64,000 nucleotides of DNA, taken from the NCBI GenBank assembly GCA_905250125.1, contig CAJNOL010000024.1, forward strand, positions 72,859 to 136,858, written 5' to 3'. The position numbers and the translations under genes are program-made. This DNA is from Rotaria sordida (Eukaryota; Rotifera; Eurotatoria; Philodinida; Philodinidae). Positions 33,623-45,352 of the stretch are shown piece by piece. The notes beneath the pieces are model-generated. The model made no database searches and was not told the DNA's origin. It saw nothing but the letters and a program-made list of their open reading frames with translations. Each line of letters starts with the position of its first letter. Position 1 is the first letter of the stretch.

Positions 33623-35549
33623 GTCATAATATCCGGGACTCGGGTATCGAGATTTTGAAACACCCATATATTTTTTAAAAGTGAGGATTTTGAGTGAATT
33701 TGGTGTAACAAGATGGATACCCTATCTTATAAAGTTGAGGATTTGCAGTGAATTTGGTGCAACGAGATGGATACCCAAAATGGATACCCTATTTTATAAA
33801 GTTGAGGATTTTGAGTGAATTTGGTGTAACGGGGTCGATACCCAAAAATGGATACCCTATCTCTCAGAGTTGAGGATTTTGAGTGAATTTGGCGTAATGT
33901 GGTGTATAGTCAAATGGGTACCTTACTAGTTTTTGTCTCGTTAAACTGGGAGAAGATATTCAAGATGGGATACCGTGCGTATGTCTTGTCGCGTTGCCAC
34001 GCTTATTGGCCACCCACATCATGTGTGCTGAGGTGCGGGTGTTTTATCGGGTTCCAATCGTTCTGGGGCACCCTCATGAGATGCTGTGGAATTGGTGTTT
34101 GGCCTTTTGTGATTCCTTTGGCGGCATCCACACTAAGTCTTGTGCATTGGATGTAGCGGCACTGAATTGAGTCACATCGTGGGAGCAACTTCGGGTGGTT
34201 TACAATTTGTTAAGTCCACCAAGTGAGTTCTTTCGTGGCACGCACAACAGGTGCAGTGTTGTGGGTGTCTTGACGACTGTGTTAGTCCTCTCTTGGCACC
34301 CACAGCAGGTGTTGTGTGGTGGATATATTGATCGCTGTGTTGGTCCTCTCTTGGCACCCACAGCAGGTGTTGTGTAGTGGGTGCATTGATCACGGTGTTA
34401 GTCCTCTCTTGGCACCCACAGCAGGTGTTGTGTGGTGAGTGTATTGATCGCTCTGTTAGTCCTCTATTGGCACCCACAGCAGGTGCTGTGTGGTGGGTGT
34501 ATTGATCAGGGTGTTAATCCTCTCTTGGCACCCATAGCAGGTGTTGTGTGGTGAGTGTATTGATCGCTATGTTAGTTCTTTCTTGGCACCCACAGTGGAT
34601 ACGTTACTGTGCGTATATTATCTGGTGCGTCCGTGCCTCGGTGGGACTGTTAGTCGGACACCTACACCTGCACTTGAATTCCCCTCTGGGATCATGACAG
34701 AAGATGAGATGTGTAAGAAGTGACCTAACATCAAAAACTACGACCGAGGATCGTCCAAAGAAAAAACTACACAAATATCGTAAGGAATCAGCTGCTGAAA
34801 TCATTAAAGACTTGGTCAATGTTCAATGTTCTATGTTTTGACGATAGAATCTGCTCGAAGTTAGGTAACAGGATGCAAAAAAAAGAAACAGTTCCAAAGA
34901 ACTTGAAAAGATTCATTAAAGTTTTGCAACAGTGACATGCGAAATCGGTTATTCAATGTATTTTCTTATCATAGATAAAAGTAATAAACTTCTGTTTTGT
35001 CGTTGGAGAAGATTCTCTTTCTACTACAACATTTTTTTTATTCACTATTGCATAGAGCAAAGAGTATTGTAGAATGATGCAAACGTACTTTGCATCAATG
35101 TCACATCATTGCTTCAAATTCATTCAAAGTTCTCACTATCTGAGGATTGGGTATCCGTCTTATTACACCAAAGTCACTCAAAATCCTGAACTCTGAAAAA
35201 TAGGGTATCCATTTGGGTATCCACTCCGTTACACCAAATTCACTCAAAAGCCTCAACTCTGAGAGATAGGGTATCCATTTTTGGGTATCGACCCCGTTAC
35301 ACTAAATTCACTCAAAATCCTCAAATTTATAAGATAGGGTATCCATTTGGGTATCCATCTGGTTACACCAAATTCACTCAAAATCCTCAACTCTGAGAGA
35401 TAGGGTATCCATTTTTGGGTATTGACCCCGTTACACCAAATTCACTCAAAATCCTCAACTTTATAATATAGGGTATCCATTTTGGGTATCCACTCAGACG
35501 GATATCGTGACTAGTACTTTCACGATACCCAGCCTTTGGATATTATGAC
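33623..35549. mobile_element. Foldback (FB-like) element with subrepeat-built inverted termini
   Basis: The element is bounded by GTCATAATATCC and its exact reverse complement GGATATTATGAC. The match extends inward imperfectly to GGGTATCG/CGATACCC. The left terminus (33623-33900) holds four subrepeats of 54-68 bp with TTGAGGATTTTGAGTGAATT and ATGGATACCCTAT. The right terminus (about 35140-35549) holds the same subrepeats in reverse orientation (CAAATTCACTCAAAATCCTC, ATAGGGTATCCAT). The interior has a 58 bp tandem array and no recognisable transposase. The architecture resembles Drosophila FB elements, a comparison of structure only. It ends 7 bp before the segmental duplication copy 2. Confidence 0.8.
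34235..34625. repeat. 58 bp tandem repeat inside the FB-like element
   Basis: Six to seven units are phased by CTTGGCACCC at about 34292, 34350, 34408, 34466, 34524 and 34582, a strict 58 bp period. The units are richer in G+C than the surroundings. The ORFs over this block on both strands are artefacts of the repeat. Confidence 0.88.
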
Positions 35550-35556
35550 CTCTCTG

Positions 35557-38500
35557 GATATAGAACTCATGAAGACGAAAGATAATTTTTCATACGTGCT
35601 TTTGAGTTAACACTTTTTTCTGCGATTATTTCCATCAATCTTCAAAATAATCTCAACTCAAATTATATCAAAATGTGACTCAAACTACTCTTCTTTCACT
35701 ATAAAATTATCATGCCTTTTAGAATCTGTTAACCTTTTATTCTAAGCTGATTTTCAAAAACAAATGTTAATATTATGGCGAAAAAAGGGTAATTTGAGCT
35801 ACATTCTGATATAATTTGAGTTGAGATTATTTTGAAGATTGATCAAAAATAATCGCAGAAAAAGTGTTGACCCAAGAGTACCTATGAAAAATTATCTTTC
35901 GTTTTAATGAGTTCTATACCAATCGATGATCCAGACATCGCCCTTTCGAATGGTGAAAGGCGCAGGTCTATATCCCGTGCTCAAGGAAAGATATTTAAAA
36001 AAATGGGAACCTACCTTTTATTTTGAAACACACAATAGTTTATCATATGTATTTAGGCATGCGCTGAATCCCAACTTTCCCTGTCGAGTTCAGTCATTTT
36101 CAGTAAATTAATAAAAAAACATTTACACGTAAACCGAAAAAAGAGGACTTCGAGATTGGATATGGAAGGTCAATTGCTAATGGAGAACTGAATCATCATC
36201 AATGTTCTAGAAAAATATCAACGATGTTCAGAAATACACCAATCTGAACTTGATCAAACCTTGAAATATATTTCAACAAACACTTGACACTATCTGAATC
36301 AGTTGAATAGTGTTCGAACGTGAACTCTTCGATTTTAGACTGCGAACAAGAATTCGAGTTCAATGCATACCTATATCCATTCAAATTTATGAACAATAAT
36401 TTGAGATATAATTTTGAGCGTAAATTTTTTTTTCTCGTTGAATAGAACTAATCGCCATATATACAATGCTGATCATTTTCTTTTGATGAGTAAAAAGTTT
36501 CAAATCTCATATTATATAAACTTAGGAATCTTTTAGATTCAAAGTATGATGATTGTTTTGAACTGATTATTAAAAAAGCAGTCTTATTAAAACTAATGTA
36601 TACTATAGATGTGCAGGATAATCGTGTCCTGCAGGGTAGAGCATGGTAAGGGTTAGAAAATTTTTCTCACAGGAAGAAGATTAGAAAAATTCTATAAGGG
36701 CTCTTGCCTATGGGTCTCTAGAGCTGAAATATTACTGGTTTACTAAGTTTTTGATCCAGCTTTAGATGTTTACCGAAAAATCAAATAACAGTATTTTTGA
36801 CCTGAAATTTCGACCATAAATAGGTCGAATATTCTGAAAGTTTCAGCCAAAAAGAATGTTCTTTTGTCAAGATATTGAATTTTTATGTGAACTCGATTTT
36901 TGTGGCAAATGACCATTTTTTTTAGCAATTCAATATCTTGACCAAGGAACATTCTTGTCAACTGAAATTTTGAGGATATTCTACTAGTCATTTGACCTGT
37001 TTGTGGACAAAATTTTCAGATCGAAATAGTATTATTTGATTTTTCGGTATGTTTTAAAATATCGCAATAAAAACTGAGCGTGAACGTTAAATAGTAAGAT
37101 TTCATGAAGGGTCATTTAACTGTGCTTGACACATAAATTTATAGAATTATTTTACAATTTCACACTATGTGTGATGATCTCATCGATCAGGAACTAGAAT
37201 GATAAGCATGAGGAAACTTCAACATCGATAAGTTAAGCAAGTAAAAAAATGACGGTAAATATGACATCTACTGAAAGATCAATAAATGAATAATCACATG
37301 ATAGACAATATTCGTATTGTTGTTTTTTTGTAAGTCCTATTTATCGTAACCAATTTCACAAAGAAAAATAAAGCATATTTACATAATTAATCTGAGCACA
37401 ATAAAATCAGTGCAACAAAATCCAAATTTCTATTGCAAAATATAAGAAAACCTGAAATATATCATTAAAATAAATACAAAAAAATATATATGTATATTCT
37501 TCAATATAAAAATTTGGTACTATATACAATCTTCACTGTCTTTTTTTGTTCACTCAATTTATACATAACTAAGTATGATCGAAATAGTGACAAACATTTT
37601 TTATTGATGTAGAAGAAAATTATCTTCATAAAATTTTAATAAAAATATTTGCGTAGAATATCTATTGTGTAAATCTTCACCGAGTTCTTCAATCATGTCT
37701 TGCTAAAATAAAATAATTAATTGAATAAATGGTTTATTTTCGTATATATATATATATATATATATGTTTTATATATTTACTAACCATCATTTGTGGTTCA
37801 CTAGCATTCTCAACTATTTTTAAAACACGTCGTAATTTATGTAGACTAATTTCACGAAGACAACTTCTAAAAATAAATTTCTTTCTTTCTTTTTTTTTTG
37901 TTTTTTATTAAAATAAATTTACTCTTGTATTAGTTTCCAACGTTGATAAATATGATTTGTTTTATATAATGTATCAGATATTTTTCGATTATCTGATGGC
38001 CATATTTTATTTTGAAAAGATCTATTTTCAGTTGTAGTTTTGTCATTAGTATTACTACTACTATATAATAATTCATTTGAATCATGAATATTTGTTGGTG
38101 GTAGTTGTAATGTAGCAGTTAACATAAAAACGAGATCATTTATATCTTTTTCTCTAGAATTTGAAAATCAAAAATAGACAAATAAGATTTCTATGATATA
38201 GTATTACCCTTCTTTTTTCTTTTCCGTTTCTTCTGTTAGACTATCTTGTGATGTTAAATATTCTGTTGATGATTGTAATTTATATTCTCGACGACGTTGA
38301 CGTGCACTAGAAACAGATCCCTAAAAGAACAATCACAACAAAATTAATGATAAAGTCATTATAGTTAATTGATATTGACCTGATTTAAATCATATGAGTT
38401 TGTTACTCGTGATTGTGATGAAGAACGAGAAGAGTTCATTTTGAATTCAACTGAACCTGGGCTTGTTTCTCTTTGTGATGAGTCAACAGCCTAATCAAAT

Positions 38501-38782
38501 TAATGAAATCGATTATTAAAATTAAGAAACTTATTTGTTTTTTTTTAATTTTAAAAATATTTTGAAGTTAATAATCTATAGTGTTTTATAATGGGAAAAT
38601 TAAAGTCATAGAAGACGTATGTTAGACATGTTAAACTTACAAATCTAGAAGGTCCTATAGTTTTAGTTACATTCAGAGATTGAAACCTAATTGATTTTAT
38701 AAATGATCAGATACGCGAATGAACATTTTATTATCAAACGAAAAGAATTAGTCTATGGGCAAGCACCTAGCTGAGGATGAGG
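35557..38782. repeat. Segmental duplication, copy 2 (parental locus)
   Basis: This is the partner of 16543-19759. It contains the truncated foldback element, the palindromic element and the five 3' exons of the NEK4-like gene with its 3' flank. The kinase gene is continuous with this copy, so this is the source locus and copy 1 the derived one. The left boundary coincides with the end of the FB-like element. Confidence 0.9.
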
Positions 38783-41700
38783 GTTGATCCATGAAGACTA
38801 TGATTCTATTGTGGTACAATTAAAAAGTAGTTTAAACTTTTAATGGATTAATCCGATAGATTAAATAAATCCAGTAGCCCCTCTTCTACTGTAGATACTT
38901 GTTTATCGTCTAAGAAATTAAATTATTAATATGTCATAGTAAATCAACGATAAAAATATGGTAAAATAAGCAAATTGAATGAAAATTTTCCTATTAATTC
39001 ATTTGAATAGTTATATGACCATTATTATCCTTAGATATCGGAATTATAAAATAGATGCTTAAATGCAGAGCCTAACTGATACTTCCTACTAAAGACTATA
39101 ATAGGAAGAAAACCTCTATCTTTCAGCTACCTTGCACTATGTGGTACTGTCTAGCAGCAGATTCAATTACCCGGTATCTTCTCTACAACTAATGCTAGCT
39201 GTAGCTCTAAATAGAAGACCGGCCTGATGCACAGTTCTTGCGACCCTTAATACACACCAGCTAACCACAAGAGCAGGTAAATGTCACAACATAGCCTCAT
39301 CATCCTATCGGATGAGTGATCCGAGACTGACAGCTGTTAGTAACTTATCAATGGTTATTTCATGGCTGATCGTACGAAGTTTTGATCACAGTATCTTGTA
39401 GATACGTGTCAAACTACGTAGTCGCTCAGTCATGGCAGTAGAGAGCTGTGCGTCTATAATTTTATTTTTTGTCAGACTCGATTACATGGTTTTGTGAATC
39501 CACTGCTCCTCAGATGAGAAATATAGCAACAAAATACAACTGTATGTCGAGTTCTTTTTCCAGAGAGTGACGAATAAATCGCTAAAACCTTGATCCTCTA
39601 CTTCTTCATGTACACGAAGGGTGACACGTATTGATGGAAAAAACCTCAGGTTTGGACCCGATCGGGTCCAGGTTCAAATTTTTAATTTTTTTTCGGATCT
39701 GGATCCGCGTCCAGAAAAATGCCGACGTACAGCTTCCTACATGGCGGCAACATTAGAACAGACATATCTGTCTATCAAGATTGATACGATAAGAATGCTA
39801 TACATTAGAGTATTCTGTTGATGTGATCTTTCACAAGAAAAAGAATAAATATTTACAATGGCTGATTGAGAATCATTATCATTGGCTGATCGAATAGGTG
39901 ATGTATCGTGTTCATCAGATGATGATGGCTGTAGATATTGTTTTTTATGATTGTTTAATTGTTTATCACGTTTTCGACGTTGTAATGTATCGTTTTGACT
40001 AAGTTCTGATAAAAATTTCAATTTTTTTTCTTGATCATTGGTTAATAATGGACTATTTTGACGTGTTTGGAGACGACGACGAACTCTTGATTTGCTTGAT
40101 ATTGATTCATTTGAATGGGAGAGTTCTGTAACTGATACAGGTCGATGATCATCNNNNNNNNNNTCATTTGAATGGGAGAGTTCTGTAACTGATACAGGTC
40201 GATGATCATCGGTAGATGATTGTGGTCGAGAACGTGAAGGTGGTAATGATGGATAAGAAGGAAGCACTGCTGTATGATTATTATTATTGGAAGAATAATT
40301 TTTTGGTAGCGAAGTAACAGAAGCACTGCTTGGACGTGATGTTGAAGGTGCAGGAGAGATACTAAGTTTCGATTGAGACTTTTGGCATCTAATCAATAGA
40401 TAATATCTGTAATCCAATGAAATTCATAAATTTAATTTATTTACTTCATTTGTGTTTTTTCTAATAATCTTACCATATGTTGTTTAATATAAGGATTTTG
40501 TAAAATTTGTTTTGCTGTTGGACGATCATCTGGATTTTTTTTTAACATTGATGTTATAATATCTTTTAATGGTTCACTACATTTTGTTGATATTTGTGGT
40601 GTCTAAATTAAATTGAACAAAAAAACACCAAAACTTGTTTGTTTTTAGTGTCAAAATTCACAATTGATATAAAACCTGTCCAAGATTTATTTTCATAATA
40701 AGTGAATTCATATCTTTAGCAGTAAATGCATGTTCAAGTGTTGTCATCTCATAAACACAACAACCAAGTGACCATATATCTGACTAAAATTATCCAACAA
40801 TTAAATTTCATTTGTTTTTCAACTAATTAATCAATTAATTACAAACTTTTTGTCCGTATGGTTTATGAGAAAATATTTCTGGACTCATATAAAATGGTGT
40901 TCCAACCATAGTTGTTGCAAATTCATTTCCTGATTCAAGTACTCTTGCAATACCTAAATCTCCAACTTTAACAACTTCATTTTTTGTTAAAAAAATATTT
41001 TGTGTTTTTAAATCACGATGAAGAATATTTCTATCATGAATACACTAAAAAAAATCATATTTATACAAAGGCTACCAAAATTATTCAACGAAGTTTCTTT
41101 TCAATCTTAAATATGAAAAAGAATTCAAATAATCACTCGAGTAGAGAAAAATATAATTCTGAAATTTCCAAAGACAAAGTTATTAGAAATCCCAAAAATC
41201 AAGTCTTTGAGCAAGTAAAACGCTTAGATATAATTTTTTATTTCGATTATATAGAACAATAAAGCAAATAATTATCTATAAAATAAGATGTCTTCTAGCT
41301 GTCTCCGACATTTTTTGCTTGACGAAAGAACTGTTTCAATTGATAAATCGTTTTTGAATTCGAACTCTGCGCATCAGGTAGATCGCAGTCAAGTTTGAAA
41401 GTGTTTTTAGACTTTTCCTCTAGAGTTACAGCCATTTGACGCAAATTCTAGGCTACGGCACGATAAGTATCAACAAATCAAATAAAGAATATTTTGACCT
41501 ACGCATAGATCTACTTGTGATTAGCATGTCCTAGAAATTTCAGCTCAAAAAAATGTTTGGGTCACATGAATTTCCACCTACAGAATTTTCAGTCTGGACT
41601 TTCGGGCCGAAATTTCTTTAGGAGTTTCCGACCGTCCTTAAACTGACCTCATTGATCCCTAACAAAAAAAATGTTTTTTTAGTTAGTTAGTAGATATCAT

Positions 41701-43084
41701 ATTGTTGGGTAAGATGGTGTCGTGTTGAGCAGAACGCTATAACTATAGTATCATCTAAATTCATCCTGTAGAGCACTACGCTAGCTCGCTTAGCAATATG
41801 TCGTTCTGCTCAGCACTATGCCATCTTGCTGAGCATTATGACATCCTGCTCAGTACTACGATATCTACCAACTAACTAAAAGAAAATTTTTCTTAAGGAT
41901 CAATAAGATCAGTTTAAGGATGGGCCGAAAGTCTTAAAGAAATTTCGGCTTGATCCGAAAGTTCTGTTGCTCAAAATACCGGTCTCTCGAATGTTTCTTT
42001 CACGAAATATTGAGTTTTCAAAAACCACTCATATCTTGAGAAAGTTACTCAAGTTTCAGACGTTTTTGAAAATTGAATATTTCACGAAGAAGACATCCTT
42101 TTGAATTGAAATTTTTAGAATACTCTAGTCACGAGTAGATCTATATGTAGGTCAAAATACTCTTCATTTGGTTTCTTGGTACGTACCGTACCGTAGCCTA
42201 AAATTTGCGTCAAATGCCTCTAACTCTGGAAGAAAGGTCTAAGAGACTACGATTTACCTTATGCATAGAGTTCGAACTCAAGAAACGATATATCAATTGA
42301 AATGGTTTCCCTCGTGAGGTACAATCATTTTATCTTTGAAGTCGAATTTTTTTTTCTGTTTTGTACCGAAAAAACCTTCTTTGAGTCATCAATCAGAATG
42401 TTGTATCCCAATCAAAAAACATCGTAAAAAGCTCCGAGACGTCTCATCTTGTAGAGAATATAATGTGAAAAAAAAATACATTTGTGCTTTCTAGTTGCTG
42501 AAAAACTAGGTCTTTGGTTTTTTAAAGACTCTGTGTTTGGAAAGATCGATTTAAGATTGAAAATAAATCTTGCTGAACAATTTTGATAGACACTTGCTAT
42601 TAAAATATAATTCAAAGAAAAAAAAATTATTTACTTGTAAAGCCATACATATTTGTATAAACCATTCAATAATTTGATTTTCTGTTAAAGATTCTTTATT
42701 TGTTTTTTTCTCTTTTAATTTTGTAAATAAATCTCCACCTTCACAATATGCCATAACTATATTAAGAAAACCATCATTTGAACGAAATGATTCAATATAA
42801 GAAACAATATTTGGATGTTTTAATGTTGATAATAATTTTGCTTCACGTTCAGCATTTTCAATATCATTTTGTAATGGATTATTTAACGATGAATGAAGAT
42901 CTAATCGTTTAAGTACATATTGTTTTATATGAGATTTTATTGATGAAGAATTACTATTTGGTGAAACAAGCCAAACTTCACCATAACTACCTTTACCAAT
43001 TTTTTTCAAAAATTTATATTTCTCATTAACATCGACTAGATTATTAGATAACGATGGTTCAGATGCATTTTGCTTGTTTAACAT
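37601..43084 (-). CDS. NEK4: NEK4-like serine/threonine kinase (NIMA-related)
   Basis: NEK kinases act in ciliary and mitotic control and in DNA-damage signalling. Exon 1 (43084-42635) has the glycine loop [12 protein letters not shown], the beta-3 lysine in QYVLKRLDL and [20 protein letters not shown]. After a 1.59 kb intron the next exon (from 41044) has [19 protein letters not shown], a DLG in place of DFG ([11 protein letters not shown], typical of NEK4) and [20 protein letters not shown]. Later exons give [20 protein letters not shown] and [20 protein letters not shown] Ser/Arg-rich linker (about 40414-39858) and five tail exons ending [20 protein letters not shown] complete it. Two introns (41045-42634 and 38493-39857) are swollen by inserts; the rest are short. 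A 10 N gap lies in the linker. The gene is otherwise intact. Confidence 0.9.
38800..39600. other. Intronic sequence of NEK4-like gene beyond the duplication
   Basis: This part of the 1.37 kb intron is absent from the duplicated copy at 19760 onward. It is less AT-rich around 39100-39450. I recognise no gene or repeat in it. Confidence 0.4.
40107..40210. other. Assembly gap with identical flanks
   Basis: Ten Ns (40154-40163) are flanked by identical 47 bp segments (40107-40153 and 40164-40210, each starting TCATTTGAATGGGAGAGTTC). This is the signature of two contigs with an unmerged overlap, so the true NEK4-like linker probably carries the segment once. Confidence 0.9.
41315..42325. mobile_element. 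About 1 kb foldback element in NEK4-like intron 1
   Basis: The arms of about 400 bp pair imperfectly. Left TTTCAATTGATAAATCG, ATTTGACGCAAATTCTAGGC and ATATTTTGACCTACGCATAG correspond in reverse to right CGATATATCAATTGAAA, GCCTAAAATTTGCGTCAAAT and CTATATGTAGGTCAAAATAC. The centre has a short direct repeat of GAGCA(C/T)TA(C/T)G motifs (41750-41860). It carries AAATTTCAGCTCAAAAAAA, akin to other foldbacks here. There is no transposase. Confidence 0.75.
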
Positions 43085-45216
43085 TGTTTTCTATTTGAAT
43101 TCAATTAAAAAATAATAATAATAAAGCAAGTTTTTGTATGAAGAATTTTATGGCATGTGGATATCTTAGAGGGAGGACAGGGATGTGGCGAAGAGAAAAA
43201 AGTGAGGGGAGGGGAAAGGTGCCAGAGAAATTTTTTGAAAAGTTGAGGGTGTATTAAAAAAATTTTTGAACATAAAATAATGCATTTACGAAATTTTAAA
43301 AAGTGGAGTGGGTGCAGATCCTTATTTTTCCATCTCACGATCTTTTTTTCAATAAAACGAACAATTTTTGCTGGAAAAAAGCGAAAGTTTTCTAAAATTA
43401 GAGAGGTGCACACAATCCTGCACCTCGTGGTCGTCACATCCCTGAGGGAGGGAGAAATCATTTATGGTACTCGAAAAAAAATGTTGTCGTAGTTACTGAG
43501 TCATGAGATAATTCATACGAGTAAGTAAATATAGGAAGAGAAATAAATATAACTGTTATCAACCATCAATTGACAATTCATTTGACATATCAATCTTGAA
43601 TGTATTTATTTTGTAATAGAATATTTGCATTGAAATTGAATAGATGTCGGAAGTTATTAAGTATTTTGATATTTATAATATATCTTGAGAATAACACAAA
43701 AACCGAGAATGACGATGAATCAATATATTAAAAGATAAGCATGTGTTGTGATATAATATCTTGTAGAAACGTAAAAACATTCTTTTGATTTATATTATTA
43801 GCATATTTAAAGAATTATATCGTATGATATTCGTAAATGTCCTTATTTGATCCGATTGAAATGTATTTAAATTAATCTATGCAATCATCTACAATATATA
43901 TATATAGATGATTCTGGTGCCTATTGTATCTTTGTTTTTTTGAAAAAAGTAAACAGTTGCACTTAAAAACGTTATCAGCAAAGAGAGAACACTTCGAAGT
44001 GTAAGAAAAAATGATTTTGCAAACTATCAATTTTTTCTTTCATTAGATTTAGAGATCAGAAGATTTTTTAGAAAGTCAATCAGAAAATTTGCTTAAAAAT
44101 AAATGACATCACGAATGTAAGATACTATTATAGGCTTTAAAGCATTCTCCTACGAATGACCTATAAACTTTTTGAAGAATTTAAAAAAATCATAAAGAGT
44201 ATATTTTATAAAAGGGATATTTGCGTCAGCTTCTGTCGTAGTCAAATTGCAATTATATCTGTATTATAAGAATATTACAAGTTTTATCATTCTTGTTTAA
44301 AGGAAAATTACACAATGCTTTCTTCTAAACTGTTCGTGATACAAATAAACAATAAATGAATGAAAAAACTAAGACAATGGGGATGAGTCTTATATTCTAC
44401 TACACTCACATTCTACTCTCATAAACATCTAGAGTTTTCAACACGGATCATAACGATAATATATTAAGATTTTCAAGCAATAGATAGGATCCCACAAACT
44501 AGTAAAAAGACATTTACTGTATTTTCCAGGCTATGTTCATCAGAAACAATTGAAAGCTTCGATATTTATAGCTTGAGTTGTACTACTCCATTGAAATTTA
44601 TAATAAAAAAAATCAGCTCTTAATTCTTTGTAGTTTGATCAAGAGATAGGCGAAAGAGGGTAGGACACTTTTTTTAACTTTTTCTGAAATTACTAGCAGA
44701 AATTCATTTTTTTTTATAAAACGAAGATAATTAACTAAATTCAAAATTCTATAAGAAATGTAATTAAAAAATCTCTACTTTTTTGTTTCAAGCTAAAGAA
44801 AAAGAAGAGAGAAAGAAATGTGTGAGGAACCATCATGAAAGCAGAGAGAAAATGAAGCAAAAGCTAGTTTATTTTCTGCAATGTTCATAAACAGTCATAG
44901 ATAGAAACTTGATTTTAGCAGCACATATAGAGCACGATCGACAGATATGTCGATATTAATTTCGATCAATTTGATCAAACAGAAACAGAGAAAAGACAAG
45001 GCCATTTTTTGGTTGGCAAACGGTATAATAAACACTAGAATCATCTATATATGGATATACAATGGATAATTTTACTTCATAGTTAATGATGATATATTAA
45101 AGAGCATTAAGAAATGATAATGAAAGGCTATCTGCTTTTTAGTTCAATCGTTAAACTAACATAATTAGTAATGTTCCACAAAAATCAATTGTGTATATTC
45201 GTGTAGTGTATAGCAC
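43085..45216. other. Intergenic region upstream of NEK4-like gene
   Basis: This spacer of about 2.1 kb has no recognised gene. At 43177-43445 a short inverted pair, CAGGGATGTG and CACATCCCTG, bounds about 270 bp of purine-biased sequence, possibly a small degenerate MITE. Confidence 0.4.
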
Positions 45217-45288
45217 GCGTTGGTGGTGTAACGGTTAGCATGGTTGCCTTCCAAGCAGCCGACCCGGGTTCGACTCCCGGCTAACGCA
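45217..45288 (+). tRNA. tRNA-Gly (anticodon TCC)
   Basis: This 72 nt sequence folds as a full cloverleaf. The acceptor GCGTTGG pairs with CTAACGC (one G-T) plus discriminator A. The anticodon arm is GTTGC-CTTCCAA-GCAGC with anticodon TCC, reading GGA. The T arm is CCGGG-TTCGACT-CCCGG. The A box is near GGTGTAACGG and the B box is GGGTTCGACTC. There is no intron. A T-rich run follows directly (TTTCTTTTTTTTT), a Pol III terminator. It lies 65 bp from the 3' end of the CCDC113 gene. Confidence 0.97.
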
Positions 45289-45290
45289 CG

Positions 45291-45304
45291 TTTCTTTTTT
45301 TTTG
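45291..45304 (+). terminator. Pol III oligo-T terminator of tRNA-Gly
   Basis: The run TTTCTTTTTTTTT begins 3 nt after the mature tRNA end, the usual position of an RNA polymerase III terminator. Confidence 0.8.
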
Positions 45305-45352
45305 ATGTTTTTATTATAGTAGTTTATATTTGTATACAAAAAAAAAAGAAGT

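Noticed and set aside
34003-34477. Overlapping ORFs on both strands with Cys/His-rich repeats
   Set aside because: They follow the 58 bp tandem array and show no independent coding signal.
43177-43445. Small TIR element bounded by CAGGGATGTG/CACATCCCTG
   Set aside because: The inverted match is only 10 bp, without inner pairing or target duplication; it is mentioned within the spacer entry but not called as an element.
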